Below the pieces are notes generated by a model. The model saw nothing but the letters and a program-made list of their open reading frames with translations. It was not told where the DNA came from and did not search any database. A DNA stretch of 64,000 bases from Vigna angularis (Eukaryota > Streptophyta > Magnoliopsida > Fabales > Fabaceae). How positions within the stretch are numbered: the first letter of the stretch is position 1; every line of letters starts with the position of its first letter. The DNA lies in NCBI RefSeq assembly GCF_016808095.1, contig NC_068972.1, positions 6,690,001-6,754,000 of the forward strand, read 5' to 3'. A program made the position numbers and the translations under genes. Shown here one piece after another: positions 25,830 through 37,114 of the stretch.

Positions 25830-26365
25830 TGAGAAACTTTACTCAACGCACATGCATTTATGTATATTTAAACTCCACATGCATAGGGTGGAATTAAAAA
25901 AAAAATAGATTCAGATTGTTCACATGTAAATTATTTCAGTGGTAATATCCTAAAGTCGTGCACACTTGGTGCTTCATTTCGTCCACACATGAGAAAATGG
26001 ATTTTTCTGATGGAGTTTTATCCCTTTTTAAGAAGAAAAAAAATGATGAGAAACAAAATTTATATTGTTTTTGGGCTCTTTACAGTGCAATTGTCAATTG
26101 TGACATATTTAAAGCCACACACCATGGAAGCCTAGCTTGTCTTTATGTTAACATACCACATAAGCAAGTCCCATGTGGGGTTCAAAATTGGAATAGTCAT
26201 ACATCAACTCGCTACTTTTAGGAATAACTTATTAGAAACTTCAAAATATTGATAAAATATTTATGGTAAGAGGCTTTTTTTTTAACACACATACCAATTC
26301 TTTCTACTTGCATAAAATTACATATTTGTCATTTTAAATGTATTTAAAGTTCTTCTGATCCCTGT

Positions 26366-26397
<32 letters not shown>

Positions 26398-27302
26398 TAT
26401 GTTAGTTTGAAATACATTGATATTGGAATGTATGTATTATTGAAATTTAAAATAGATTCATGAAGTGGTGTTTATTAAGTATAGAGTTTATTAAAGATCT
26501 TACATTACAAATTTACAAAATAAAGTATATATAAGTTCATTTTATAAAATTGAATTAAGTCTAAAATTAAAAAAATATTGTAAAGCCAAAAAAAAATATA
26601 TAAACTAGTCTACAAGTTTGAAGATCAACAACCATCGTCATAAAAAGTTGTTTTATACGTCACTTAAAGATGAGCTGATTTATTAATATACTTGAAACCA
26701 AATTGAATAGAAGGTCAAGAAGGTAAAAGTTTCTTTTGAACTAATTTATTAATATAGTTTAAGTCCAAATTGCATAGAAGGTAAAAGTCTCTTTCGAAAA
26801 AGTAACGTCTACTAATACAACATTTTCTTTTAAAGCAATTATGTCACTAAATTCTTCCAATACCAATGAATAAGTTAATATTGAACAATATGTTGAGATG
26901 AAGTAAAAGTTTAAAAATGAGTACCTCTATTCCACATTGGAATAAGTACGTAAAGAACCACACTGAATTGTTTGAGTAACAAACAAAGGGAAGAAAAGAG
27001 ATGGAGATAAAGTGATTCAAAATGGAAAATTCAATAATGAATTTGAAATATCACTTGATAAGTCACTAGTAAAAAAGGAAAACATGAAAAAAAAAATGTT
27101 ATGAACATGATCACATACTTATAAGATTTTTTTTATTATTATCTGAGGAAAACATGTGATTTATACATATGTAATATGTACAACTTTTTTTCCTTAATTT
27201 ATATATATACGTGGTTTACATGTGTAATTTGAATTATTATTCAGATAAAGAGTGAATTAAATTATTTATTAAAATATATTAGAAAAAGTTAAGAGGTGTA
27301 AA

Positions 27303-27385
<83 letters not shown>

Positions 27386-28332
27386 AGAAAACAAATTGCA
27401 ATGGTAAGATAAATGATTATTGTTTTATATGCTACTTCATCGATGATAAATGAAGAGGAGATACTTAAGTGATGTTTTTAATTAAAATGTTCAATCTTAT
27501 TATTTTAACTATATTTTTAATTAGGACATAAATACTTCCACATGGAATAATACGGTCATAAAACTGCAGCGTAAACTTAGTAAAAAGATGACATGGAAAT
27601 AACAAGGCCCGTTTAAAGAGTGTGAGACCAAATCCAATGCCAGCATAGCACGTTATTTTTGGGTCTGGGCATCCAGATTGGCACATCATGCCATAAGAAA
27701 TGTTTCGAACAAGAGAGTTACTCCCTCAACCACACCACCCCAACAACTTTTTATACCTTTCCATCTTTTTTCTTATTCTAAAAATATCTTAGATTAAATT
27801 CTTTTAACTTTTACCATTTAACTTTATTTACCTTTTTTTAAAATCCTAATTCTGTAGTTTCCACCACTTGATTTTTCTCTTTCTCTAATACACACAAACC
27901 CCATATTCTCATTTTTTTTTCTTTTCTTCTCTTCTTGGAATACACAGAACCCCACCCCTGTCTCTTTCTCTTTGTTTATTCTTCCTTACACATTTTTGTG
28001 GTTCAAACTTCCTTCTTTTTGTTCTTTTTGTTCTTTTTGTATATGTGCTATGTAAATGGATGTATGTGGTGTGTTGTGTAAGAAGAAGAAGAGAAACACG
28101 GATCTCGTTTAAGCCTTTGCATTTCAACTCTTTTAATTTTTTTTGTTTTTAGTTTATTAATTTTTGTTTGTAGATTTTAATTTCTGAACATTGTAAATGT
28201 TTATTTGTGTAGATTTTACATAAGTTAATAATTTTTGTAATGCATGACAAAATGAGAATGGGAAGGTACATGAAACAACCTATGATGGTAGAGGGAGTAA
28301 CCGTCTTCCAACAATTTCAATATAAAAGAAAA
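25830..28332. other. Intergenic region upstream of the ferric reductase
   Basis: The FRO promoter region lies at about 25800-26000, with a TTTAAATATACATAAATG TATA-like stretch on the minus strand near 25855-25873. Beyond that the DNA is AT-rich, with (TA)n tracts at 26371-26397 and 27306-27382 and a loose tandem duplication of about 65 bp near 26680-26805. No gene was recognised. Confidence 0.55.
27306..27382. repeat. (TA)n microsatellite, about 77 bp
   Basis: An uninterrupted alternating TA run. Confidence 0.96.
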
Positions 28333-29065
28333 GAGTGATGCTCCCTCCACCACCCCATCTTCTCCCTACACCTTCCCAGTCTTTTTTTTAATTCTAAATT
28401 TACTCGTTTTACTTTTACCAATTTTACTTTTTATTTTTTAAAACCCTAATTCCAATCCCCTCTCACTTTCACTTTTCCTTTCACTCCCAGTAGCAAGCCC
28501 CCCCTCCCATTGTCACTTTCTCTATTTCTCTTAATTTTCACTTTCGTTAACACAAAATTTGACAGAAAAAACAAATTCTGCATGGTTAAAACATTTAGAA
28601 CTTCTGATGAGTTTTGAAGTATTATTATTTCATAATATAATCTCCTAAAAATTTCTTCTCCACTTCCTTGTCGTTAAATAACCAAACTTGAAAGTCTATG
28701 CTTAAAATTACATTGGTGCTTACAATGGTGCAATGAAAGAGAAATATGTTTGTTGAGTACAAAATAAAAAGTGAATAAAAGAAAAAATAGTTAGTTCAGT
28801 TTATCTTCTTATTCATATTGTTCGTGCAGAATTTACTTTTTTTGTCAAATTTTATGTTCACGGAAGTAAAAATTAAGAGAAAGAGAGAAAGTGACAGTGA
28901 AGAGTGGGAACTTACTGCTGAGAGTGAAAGGAAAAGTAAAAGTAAAAGTGAGAAGGGATTGAGATTAGGGTTTTAAAAAATAAAAAATAAAAATAAAAAG
29001 GATAAATTTATAATTTAAAAAGAAAAATAGGGGAAGTGTAGGGAGAAGATGAGGGAGCATCACTC
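28333..29065. mobile_element. Non-autonomous DNA transposon with TIRs of about 240 bp
   Basis: Both ends read GAGTGATGCTCCCTC inward and stay alignable for about 240 bp (28333-28578 and about 28830-29065). Shared blocks include TCTTCTCCCTACAC, TTTTTTAAAACCCTAAT and GTCACTTTCTCT. The interior (~250 bp) has no coding capacity. The terminus resembles that of the 9-bp-TSD element at 40360 (GGGTGTTGCTCCCTCCACC), so a Mutator-like affiliation is likely. No matching 9-bp flanks are visible here (AAAAGAAAA against ATCAAAAAG), which suggests flank decay or rearrangement. Confidence 0.72.
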
Positions 29066-31260
29066 ATCAAAAAGCTCTTCCCAATCCCATAGAAGGAGCC
29101 CAAAACGAAAGTAATAGTAAAATAGACTAACTACACACTAATGGCAAAAACCCACGTATACATATTTTATGCATAAGTAAATTTTATAAATTTAAAACGA
29201 GTTATAAGTTTCACATTAATTAAAATGAGTAAGATAAATGATATAAAAATAAAAATATTTATAAATTCATTATTTTAATATTTTTAATTAAAAATATTAT
29301 TTTGGTCTCTTTCATTCATTTTATCAATATCGAATCTTCTAACGTCTCATCATAAAAAACCTCATAATGTGATAATCTGGTAGATGATATGCTTGTGGTG
29401 CTTATTATGGACTTTGATAAATTAATTTTTTTTCGTGTACTTTTTTGCTTCTTCTTGGATTGCAGTAATCTTTAAGTAAACTTGAAGCACGTTAAACTTT
29501 GCAGAGTCTATGCCAAGCTTTTCGTAAGCTTAAGCTTAAAGGCTGCCTTAAAAAACAAGTATAGATAAGCTAATCACATGGATGTAGTCAAAGAGCATAT
29601 TAAGAATTCAAACTTATGGTTGAACAAGGACATCAACGGCCGAAAATACTTTTGTTTTTCTTAAATTAGGTTTTTTTTTTTTAAGAAAAAGATTAACATA
29701 AGAGTAGTGGACATGTGACCTTTTAGTACCAAGCAGGTGCCTGAAAGCAAAAGTAGTGGCAGAATATGCGCAAGGGTCTTTTGGAATAAGCGACAACATA
29801 AACCACTGCACTAATCAACGTGAACCATACAAAAAACAATGGTCCATACATGCATGCATACAGCCAGTGTAAAAAGCCAAAAGGGTTAATTAATATTTTT
29901 CAGCTTCTACTTTTTAACTATTTCATTCTATACAATTTGCAAATGCTTTTTTTCTTTCTCTCTCTCTTTTAATTATTCTAATAATTGTACTAATAATGAT
30001 GTCATTTTGAGTAATGCTGAGCTATGGCTTCAAGCAACCGTATTTCCCTTTGTGCCGACATGTGAAAAATGACCTTAATTTCTACAAAATAGACTAATGC
30101 ATGTGGGAGGAAAAAATCTAGTGCTGTTGACCGAGGCCATGTGATGTGTGACAAGAAGATTTATAATTTCCACTAAGTTGTGAGGATCGTATTAAGAGGT
30201 GCAAAGAATAAATTAATCAGCACTGTTTAGTAAAGCTGGCATGCACTATACATGCATATGCCCTTTTGCACTGGAAGACATTAACAATATAATTTGCTTT
30301 CTACTACATCATAAGATAAGGTTCCAGAGACGCGTGCAAACAATATGTGGTTTCCAATTGGAGATTCCAGTCTGAAACCTACATAATCTGACCCCTTATC
30401 AACAAATTTGTCAAATACCTATCTTTTCACACCCTACGTGAATCCAAGGTGTTTGAAAAAAAGGGATACATATATAATTGTTTATGCAGTCTTTCATGGC
30501 ACAAAATCTGATAACGAATTAGAAGGATACATTGAGAGAGATATAAGAGAAAGTAGAACACTGTATAAAGGTAAAAGACTCATTAATTCATTGTTTTAAG
30601 GTTTTGAATAAAGAACAGTGTGAATACTTTATCCGGTTGAGTTCCAATGTCTTTTGTGTTTGTGTCTTAGGTGAACTTCTTCCTTAATTTAAAGTATTTC
30701 TGAGAAAGGATATTTAGGTTATTTATTGAACATATATGTTTATATGATACTATAAATATGTTTTCTTTTCTTGCAGAAATTTAGTCCTGTATATACAAAT
30801 CTTAGATTACGTGCATTTTATACAAACGATTGAAGACGATGCTACACTTTTGTCGTTTTTATAGATTTTTTTTCCATGTAAAACTATCTTTGCTTGTAAC
30901 CTTTTAAAAGTATCTCCTATAAGTTACCAAAAGTATTCATTAACCTTTTGTTCCAACTGTTGCTTGTTTAACTCACCTGTAAACGTTTTCCACTCATTAA
31001 ATTTTTCTTTTGCGCTACGATGTCACAGCTATGTTCACTACAGGTAATTCTGTTCCCACATCAATATTCGAATTTGTGCCCAGAAGTTTAGATGAAACAA
31101 CCTGTATCAGTATTTTAGATCTGCATGCGACTAACATTGTAATTCGTTAAAATCAACCGTTATATGAAGTGGAGCGCTGAGAAAACTAATGCAGATTTGT
31201 GAGAAACGTCCAAAAATGTTGAGTTTCAAATCAACTAACCATAAAAAGCAAATGCAAGAG
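29066..31260. other. Intergenic region with no supportable gene
   Basis: AT-rich sequence with short frames only (29614-29811 minus, 30408-30599 plus), lacking domains or splice context. The part nearest 31.3 kb is the promoter region of the receptor-kinase gene. Confidence 0.6.
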
Positions 31261-31300
31261 TAGGTGTTATCCTTTGACTTGTGCTTACCAAATTCATGTA

Positions 31301-31310
31301 CTATATATCA
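31301..31310 (+). promoter_or_regulatory. Putative TATA element of the CrRLK1L gene
   Basis: CTATATATCA lies about 200 bp upstream of the ATG at 31506, followed by a pyrimidine-rich leader typical of plant 5' UTRs. There is no direct evidence of the transcription start. Confidence 0.35.
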
Positions 31311-31505
31311 TATCTTCCTTCTCAAATCTTCGCTGGGACTTAAGTCGCTGTCTCTCTGTGTGTCTGTTGTCTTCTTGTTGCAGTTCTGTCCACACATCAC
31401 ACTTCCCTTTTGCATCCTCAAACTAGATACTACTCATGGCATGTGTTTTCCTCCGCGTGACACACTCTTGAAGGAATCGAAAGGCCAAAATCAAAACTTT
31501 CTTCA

Positions 31506-33980
31506 ATGAACACCGTATTCCTCATACCCTCTATCCTTCTCCTTCTCCTTCTCACACCCTTCTCACTTTCATTCTCTCCCACAGATAACTTCCTTCTCAG
31601 TTGTGGATCACACAACAATGCTTCCCTCTTCAACAGAGTCTTCACGGGCGATTCCACCAACCCAGGTTCCAATTTTCTCTCTTCAGGTGATTCTGTTTCA
31701 CTCGCATATCAAAAGCCACCTCAGAATTTGCCCACTTTGTACCATACAGCAAGAGTTTTCAGCAGCAGTGGGAGCTACAGGTTCAATATGAAGAAAAACG
31801 GCACCCACTTTGTTCGTTTTCATTTCTCCCCCTTCAAGGCTCAAAGTTTTGATCTAAAATCAGCAAACTTTAGTGTCTTTGTTAATGGGGCTTCGGTGCT
31901 GAGCAATTTCCAGCCACCTAATGATGTGCTTCTCAAAGAGTTCATTCTAAACATAGAGTCAAACTTTCTTGAGATTTTGTTTAGGCCTGTTGGTGACTCA
32001 GGTTTTGCCTTTGTCAATGCTTTGGAGGTGTTTACTGCCCCTGCGGATTTTGTCATAGATTTTGGAGGCAGGGCGGTTGGTCCTTCTGGGGTGGAAGAGT
32101 ACCGAAACCTTTCATCTAAGGTTTTGGAAACTGTTCATAGGATCAATGTTGGGGGTTTGAAAATAACTCCTTTCAATGACACCCTTTGGAGGACTTGGAT
32201 TCCTGATGAGGATTATTTGGTGTTTAAGGGTGCAGCAAAGCCTGCAGTGAGCACTCACATACCAAATTACCAGAAGGGAGGTGCAACTAGAGAGATTGCA
32301 CCTGAAAATGTTTACATGACTGCTCAGCAGATGAATAGGGAAAACTCAAGTTTGGCTTCTAGGTTCAACATAACCTGGAACTTTCCTGTGTCTCCTGGTG
32401 GTGTTCCACACTTGGTTCGATTGCATTTCTGCGATATTGTTAGTCCTGCTCTCAACTTGCTCTACTTTGATGTGTACATAAATGGGTACATTGCATACAA
32501 GGATCTTGATTTGTCAGCGCTTACCATCCACGCGCTTGCATCACCTGTCTATGTGGATTTTGTTACAAATTCAGATGACTCGGGTTTTGTTCAAGTGAGT
32601 GTTGGTCCTTCTGAGCTAAGCAGTTCCATAAGGATGAATGCCATATTGAATGGTGCAGAGATAATGGAGATGCTCAATGATGTCAGTACTAAAGTTGTGC
32701 ATAGGAAGAAGAATTTGTGGGTGTTGGTGGGTTCAGTTGTTGGAGGAATTGTTGTCTTTTTTTTAGTTGTAACTGCTTTTCTACTTGGTACCAAATGCAG
32801 GAACAAGAAACCAAAACCAAGGACATTGGAAAGTGTTGGATGGACACCTTTAAGCATGTTTGGAGGGAGTTCCCTCAGTAGAAGCTCCGAGCCTGGTTCA
32901 CATGGACTTCTTGGCTTGAAGATCCCTTTTGCTGAAATAAAATCAGCAACAAACAACTTCGATAGAAATTTGATTATAGGGTCTGGTGGGTTTGGTATGG
33001 TCTACAAAGGAGTGTTCAGAGACAATACGAAGGTTGCTGTCAAGAGAGGCATGCCAGGGTCCAGACAAGGCCTTCCCGAGTTCCAAACTGAGATAACTGT
33101 TTTGTCCAAAATTCGCCATCGCCACCTTGTTTCACTGGTTGGTTTCTGTGAAGAAAATTCAGAAATGATACTTGTCTATGAGTATGTTGAAAAGGGTCCG
33201 CTGAAGAAGCATTTATATGGCTCATCACGACAAACACCTCTCTCTTGGAAGCAGCGTCTTGAAATATGCATTGGTGCAGCCAGAGGTCTTCACTATCTTC
33301 ACACTGGCTTTGCTCAAGGAATCATCCACCGTGACATTAAATCAACCAACATATTGCTTGATGAAGACTATGTGGCCAAGGTTGCTGACTTTGGTCTTTC
33401 AAGGTCAGGACCGTGCATCGATGAAACACATGTGAGTACTAATGTGAAAGGTAGTTTTGGTTATCTTGATCCTGAGTATTACCGGAGACAGCAGCTTACG
33501 GATAAGTCAGATGTTTATTCATTTGGTGTAGTGCTTTTTGAGGTTCTTTGTGGCAGACCTGCTGTTGATCCACAATTAGCTAGAGAACAGGTCAATTTGG
33601 CAGAATGGGCACTTGAGTGGCTGAAGAAAGGCATGCTGGACAAAATTGTTGACCCCCATCTTGTTGGACAAATCCAACAAGACTCCTTAAAAAAATTTTG
33701 TGAAACTGCAGAGAAATGTTTGTCTGAGTATGGAGTTGATAGACCAGCTATGGGTGATGTCTTATGGAATTTGGAGTATGCACTTCAGCTCCAAGAAAGT
33801 GGACAACAAAGGGAGCCACATGCCAACAGCAGTGCTAGTGAAGCTGCAAGTTTGACCAGTACAGTTATTCCTGGAAATCCTTCTACCAACACAAGAGCAG
33901 AGAGGGATTATGATAATTTTTCTTCTGATGTTAGTACTAGCCAAGTGTTTTCCCAGCTAATGAACAATGAAGGTAGATAG
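31506..33980 (+). CDS. CrRLK1L-family malectin-like receptor kinase
   Basis: An intronless 824-residue frame, typical of the Catharanthus roseus RLK1-like family. Residues 1-23 form a signal peptide. The ectodomain (about 24-395) is a tandem malectin-like region with family signatures DNFLLSCGS, YHTARVFSSS, HFVRFHF, FVNALEVFTAP and VPHLVRLHFCDI. A transmembrane helix spans about 403-427 (LWVLVGSVVGGIVVFFLVV). The Ser/Thr kinase domain starts near 482, with glycine loop GSGGFGMVYKG, lysine in VAVKRG, catalytic loop HRDIKSTN near 607 and DFGLS near 627, so it looks catalytically competent. A Ser-rich tail follows. These plasma-membrane receptors sense cell-wall state and RALF peptides. The sequence looks closest to the At5g24010 subgroup in memory rather than FERONIA itself. 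Opposite-strand frames inside it are shadows. Confidence 0.95.
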   Translation: MNTVFLIPSILLLLLLTPFSLSFSPTDNFLLSCGSHNNASLFNRVFTGDSTNPGSNFLSSGDSVSLAYQKPPQNLPTLYHTARVFSSSGSYRFNMKKNGTHFVRFHFSPFKAQSFDLKSANFSVFVNGASVLSNFQPPNDVLLKEFILNIESNFLEILFRPVGDSGFAFVNALEVFTAPADFVIDFGGRAVGPSGVEEYRNLSSKVLETVHRINVGGLKITPFNDTLWRTWIPDEDYLVFKGAAKPAVSTHIPNYQKGGATREIAPENVYMTAQQMNRENSSLASRFNITWNFPVSPGGVPHLVRLHFCDIVSPALNLLYFDVYINGYIAYKDLDLSALTIHALASPVYVDFVTNSDDSGFVQVSVGPSELSSSIRMNAILNGAEIMEMLNDVSTKVVHRKKNLWVLVGSVVGGIVVFFLVVTAFLLGTKCRNKKPKPRTLESVGWTPLSMFGGSSLSRSSEPGSHGLLGLKIPFAEIKSATNNFDRNLIIGSGGFGMVYKGVFRDNTKVAVKRGMPGSRQGLPEFQTEITVLSKIRHRHLVSLVGFCEENSEMILVYEYVEKGPLKKHLYGSSRQTPLSWKQRLEICIGAARGLHYLHTGFAQGIIHRDIKSTNILLDEDYVAKVADFGLSRSGPCIDETHVSTNVKGSFGYLDPEYYRRQQLTDKSDVYSFGVVLFEVLCGRPAVDPQLAREQVNLAEWALEWLKKGMLDKIVDPHLVGQIQQDSLKKFCETAEKCLSEYGVDRPAMGDVLWNLEYALQLQESGQQREPHANSSASEAASLTSTVIPGNPSTNTRAERDYDNFSSDVSTSQVFSQLMNNEGR

Positions 33981-33983
33981 GTG

Positions 33984-36187
33984 TATGGTGCAAATATAAG
34001 CAAGAGGTATTATAGCAGTACCCTAAGGTTGCATACTTTTTTTTTCTGTCAAGTTTTCTTTTGAAAGAAATTGCACCGAAACCATGATTAGCATGATTTA
34101 TTCATGGAAGGCTCCTTATATAGCACTAGTTCATTGATACTTTCTTACAGATGTTGGAATATCTTCTTGTCTGATATTTGGAGATTGGTTAAAATTTTTG
34201 TAGTATAATTTATTCATTAATTTTATACAGCAATTCTGTCTTTGTTCTAGAACTGAATCAGTCAAATTTGTGATGAGCTATAGGTTGGTGGCCCCTTTGT
34301 ATGATATATCTGGAATTTCAGTTGAATGTTCTAACTTCAATTCCAATCCTCAGTCTATAAGAGAAACTGTAACGTGAAACAAAGACATGTAATAGTTTTG
34401 TTTTAAAACTTCAACTAGACAAAATGGAACGTAGAAGGTAGGTTGAATTTACATGGCTCAAATCTCTACCTGATAATATTTCAATCTATAGGTCTTACGT
34501 AACAGGTATTCATTGTTTATGAACTTGATGCTTTAGATAAGCCCCTGTTTACAGATATTAGCATTTTTGTTAAAATGTGTTTGTGAATGCCCTTTAGAAT
34601 TATCAATAGAGCCTACTTTGTTACCTACTAAACAAATTACTGGTAATAACAACTACAAAAAAGGACACAAATGAGTGTGGATATTTTTGTGAGATGAAAT
34701 TGAGTTTGATCCTAGCAGACGTTAATCAACTTGTTTCCTCTTTATTTTCTTTCCATTGAACACTACACGTTCACACTCAAATGGAATGCGCTTAAGAAAA
34801 TTGTGTACTGAAGAATTCTGACCCGTCATCCTCTTTGCATCGAAGGCATCATGATGAGTTCACTAATCAGCTTAGTTAATCAAGTAGAAAGTAAATAGAA
34901 TCTGCTCAATCCCCTGATAAAAAAAATACATGAAAGTACTAATCACCAGCAGAACTCTGCATAATAACATTCTAAATGCATAACATGTTACTTGATTCTT
35001 TCAAGAGTGATTCAGATAGCTTAATCACTGACCTCTTCGAACAAAATCAAGAGTGGTAGTCGATGTAACTCAAAAAAGTGAATTTTCTGTAAAAGGTACA
35101 TACATGGTTTTTTAAACCAGAACATTTAGAACTGAAATATATCGAAAATGCAGTTACATTTCACATGCAAATATTCCACATTTCTTTTCATCTTTTTCTA
35201 AAGTTTATGATGGTATCTGTTTCTGAATATATTCTAAAGCTCAGGCAAAGCTGGCCATCACTCTTTTGCCACACGTGAATGAGTTATTTCCCTTTATGCA
35301 TGAGTTTCATTGGATACAGCAAACAAAAAGCTGTGTTCAATTTTAAAACCAGATGGAAATCATTTCAGATTTTCAATTCTTTTTCAAGTAATCTTAAGTT
35401 CTCTAATTCTAATTAATAGTAGTACATTTATTTTATTACAGTTACTGAATTTTTTTAAAGTAATTTGTTAGGATAACTAATGAATATTTGATTATATTAA
35501 TTACATTTCCAACATGTTATTGGAGTGAGAAATATATGCTAGAAATTCCTATATCTTCACATGTTGATTTTTTAATCTTAAAATGACTATATCAAGATGT
35601 TTGATGTTGTCACTTTTCAATCAAGCATTACTATTTAAATTCCTATATCTCTAAATTAAATATTCTCTTTATCTCCATAAAAATAAATAATGTATGTACT
35701 GAATAATGTAATTATTGTAAATTCGTTTAAAGAATAATATATTTGGTGTTATTAATTTATCTGTAAAAAATAAATTGAAATCATTATACAGTGAAGAGAG
35801 TATAAAATATGTAAAATACTATAATTAAATAACATTTCTCTCTTGACTTCTGTCTTTTATATATGTGTGTGTATGAAATTACGAGTCAACTGGAGCATTT
35901 ATATTATTTGTAGTAAATTAAAAAAAAATTATATAAATCTGCAAGACAAGACTATGGAAGTCAATCCTAATGGAAAATTAGCAGCTATGCACGCAGTTAA
36001 CTAAAATCATAAGAAAATACAGTGACAGAAGAGCAACAAGTTCAGTCACACACAGCTGAAGCAGAATGTGGCTGACAAGCACATATGGTACGATGATGTA
36101 CAAAAGACAACCTCCAGAAAGTAACAGAAGTTTAAAACTTCACCCGGCACCAACAATGACAGAAATAATGCAATTTTAGCATTTCCA
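33984..36187. other. 3' flank of the receptor kinase and intergenic DNA
   Basis: About 2.2 kb of AT-rich sequence between the convergent CrRLK1L and coiled-coil genes. No open frame, repeat or RNA-like structure that I could support. Confidence 0.6.
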
Positions 36188-36769
36188 TTAGAAGAGAATT
36201 CTTGCTTCATTTGCATCCTCTGCAATCTGGAGTGATCTAACAGCTTGTGCTGCTATATAATCAACAGAGAATCCAGTAGAACCCCATCCCACTTCTTCAT
36301 GCAGAGGTTCATACACATTCTTCTCAAGAGGCCTGCATGTGAAAGACCACTTGCCATTTTCAGAAGAAACAGACCATGTGCCATCACCATCTACATCAGC
36401 AAAACAAGCTCTTGGTCCACCCATGAAGAGCTCAAGTTCGTGATTATAATTCAAAGTCTTGCATCCACTCTCATTTATAGCAACCTTACAGGTATCATCT
36501 GAATCTTCTCCAAGTAAAACTTGCAAAGCCACCGCTTCAGCAATTGCAGCGCCCTCTTCATCAAGTCTCTGTTGCTCCTCTTTCTTCTTCTGCTTCTTTT
36601 TCTCCAGTTCAGAAATGATGGCAGCAGAAGTAGCTAGAGCTTTTTCCAACCGCCTCTTTTTCTTTTCAGCCTGTTTAAGACGATCCAACTCATCTTTCAC
36701 TGCCTTCTTTTTCGCCTTTCCCACATGTTGCCCTTTATTAAATCCCATGTTATCCATAGAACTCATCAT
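36188..36769 (-). CDS. Small coiled-coil protein of unknown function
   Basis: A 193-residue protein encoded in one exon, starting MMSSMDNMGFNKGQHVGKAK. Residues ~18-75 are Lys/Glu-rich and predicted to form a basic coiled coil (ELDRLKQAEKKKRRLEKAL, then ELEKKKQKKKEEQQRLDEE). The C-terminal ~110 residues look globular, with GPRACFADVDGDGTWSVSS, GKWSFTCRPLEKNVYEPLH and a terminal FSVDYIAAQAVRSLQIAED segment. I do not recognise the family. The regular composition and codon structure argue that it is real. The leader is long and appears spliced, with donors near 38072 (or 37827) and 36959, an acceptor before about 37169, and a likely acceptor about 14 bases before the ATG. It contains two candidate uORFs. 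Confidence 0.8.
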   Translation of the reverse strand: MMSSMDNMGFNKGQHVGKAKKKAVKDELDRLKQAEKKKRRLEKALATSAAIISELEKKKQKKKEEQQRLDEEGAAIAEAVALQVLLGEDSDDTCKVAINESGCKTLNYNHELELFMGGPRACFADVDGDGTWSVSSENGKWSFTCRPLEKNVYEPLHEEVGWGSTGFSVDYIAAQAVRSLQIAEDANEARILF

Positions 36770-36959
36770 ATTTATAAATACTCAAAATAACTTTGGTCAA
36801 CTCCTATCCTTCAAGAGAGTCTCTTCAGAGTTTTATGCATTTTCTGCATACAATGTTCCCCCTCTTCCCCTAAACAGTTATGCTAGAATACTTTATTCAG
36901 TTGAAGTATCAAGACTGGTAACTTCAAACCACTACACCCACTCAGGTCTGTAGGAGTAC

Positions 36960-37090
36960 CTCATTTTGCGGAATATACAATCCCAGAAAGAAACATCAGG
37001 AGACAACATCAGAGAAAATTCATAAGCACTCGTAGACCCATTTCTTGGTCCCATTCTTCCTACCTTCCCACAACCCTTGCACTTACCCAT
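36960..37090 (-). CDS. Candidate upstream ORF with CxxC motif in the coiled-coil gene leader
   Basis: An ATG at 37090 (minus) opens MGKCKGCGKVGRMGPRNGST, continuing through SAYEFSLMLSPDVSFWDCIF RKM to a GT donor at 36959-36958. An in-frame TAA lies upstream of this ATG, so it is the first start in its frame. If spliced to the acceptor just before the main ORF (ends TTTTGAG), the frame continues about ten codons. It then stops at a TAA overlapping the first ~20 bases of the main ORF, with an ATG one base after the stop. The Cys pair and well-ordered translation suggest a conserved peptide rather than noise. The splice choice is inferred. Confidence 0.45.
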
Positions 37091-37114
37091 CCTCAAAAAC
37101 CTCGCAACTTAGGA

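Noticed and set aside
27714..28302. Possible additional TIR element (GTTACTCCCTC ends)
   Set aside because: Only about 15-20 bp match at the two ends, with no longer TIR and no target duplication. The resemblance to the neighbouring 28333 element could be chance or an eroded copy.
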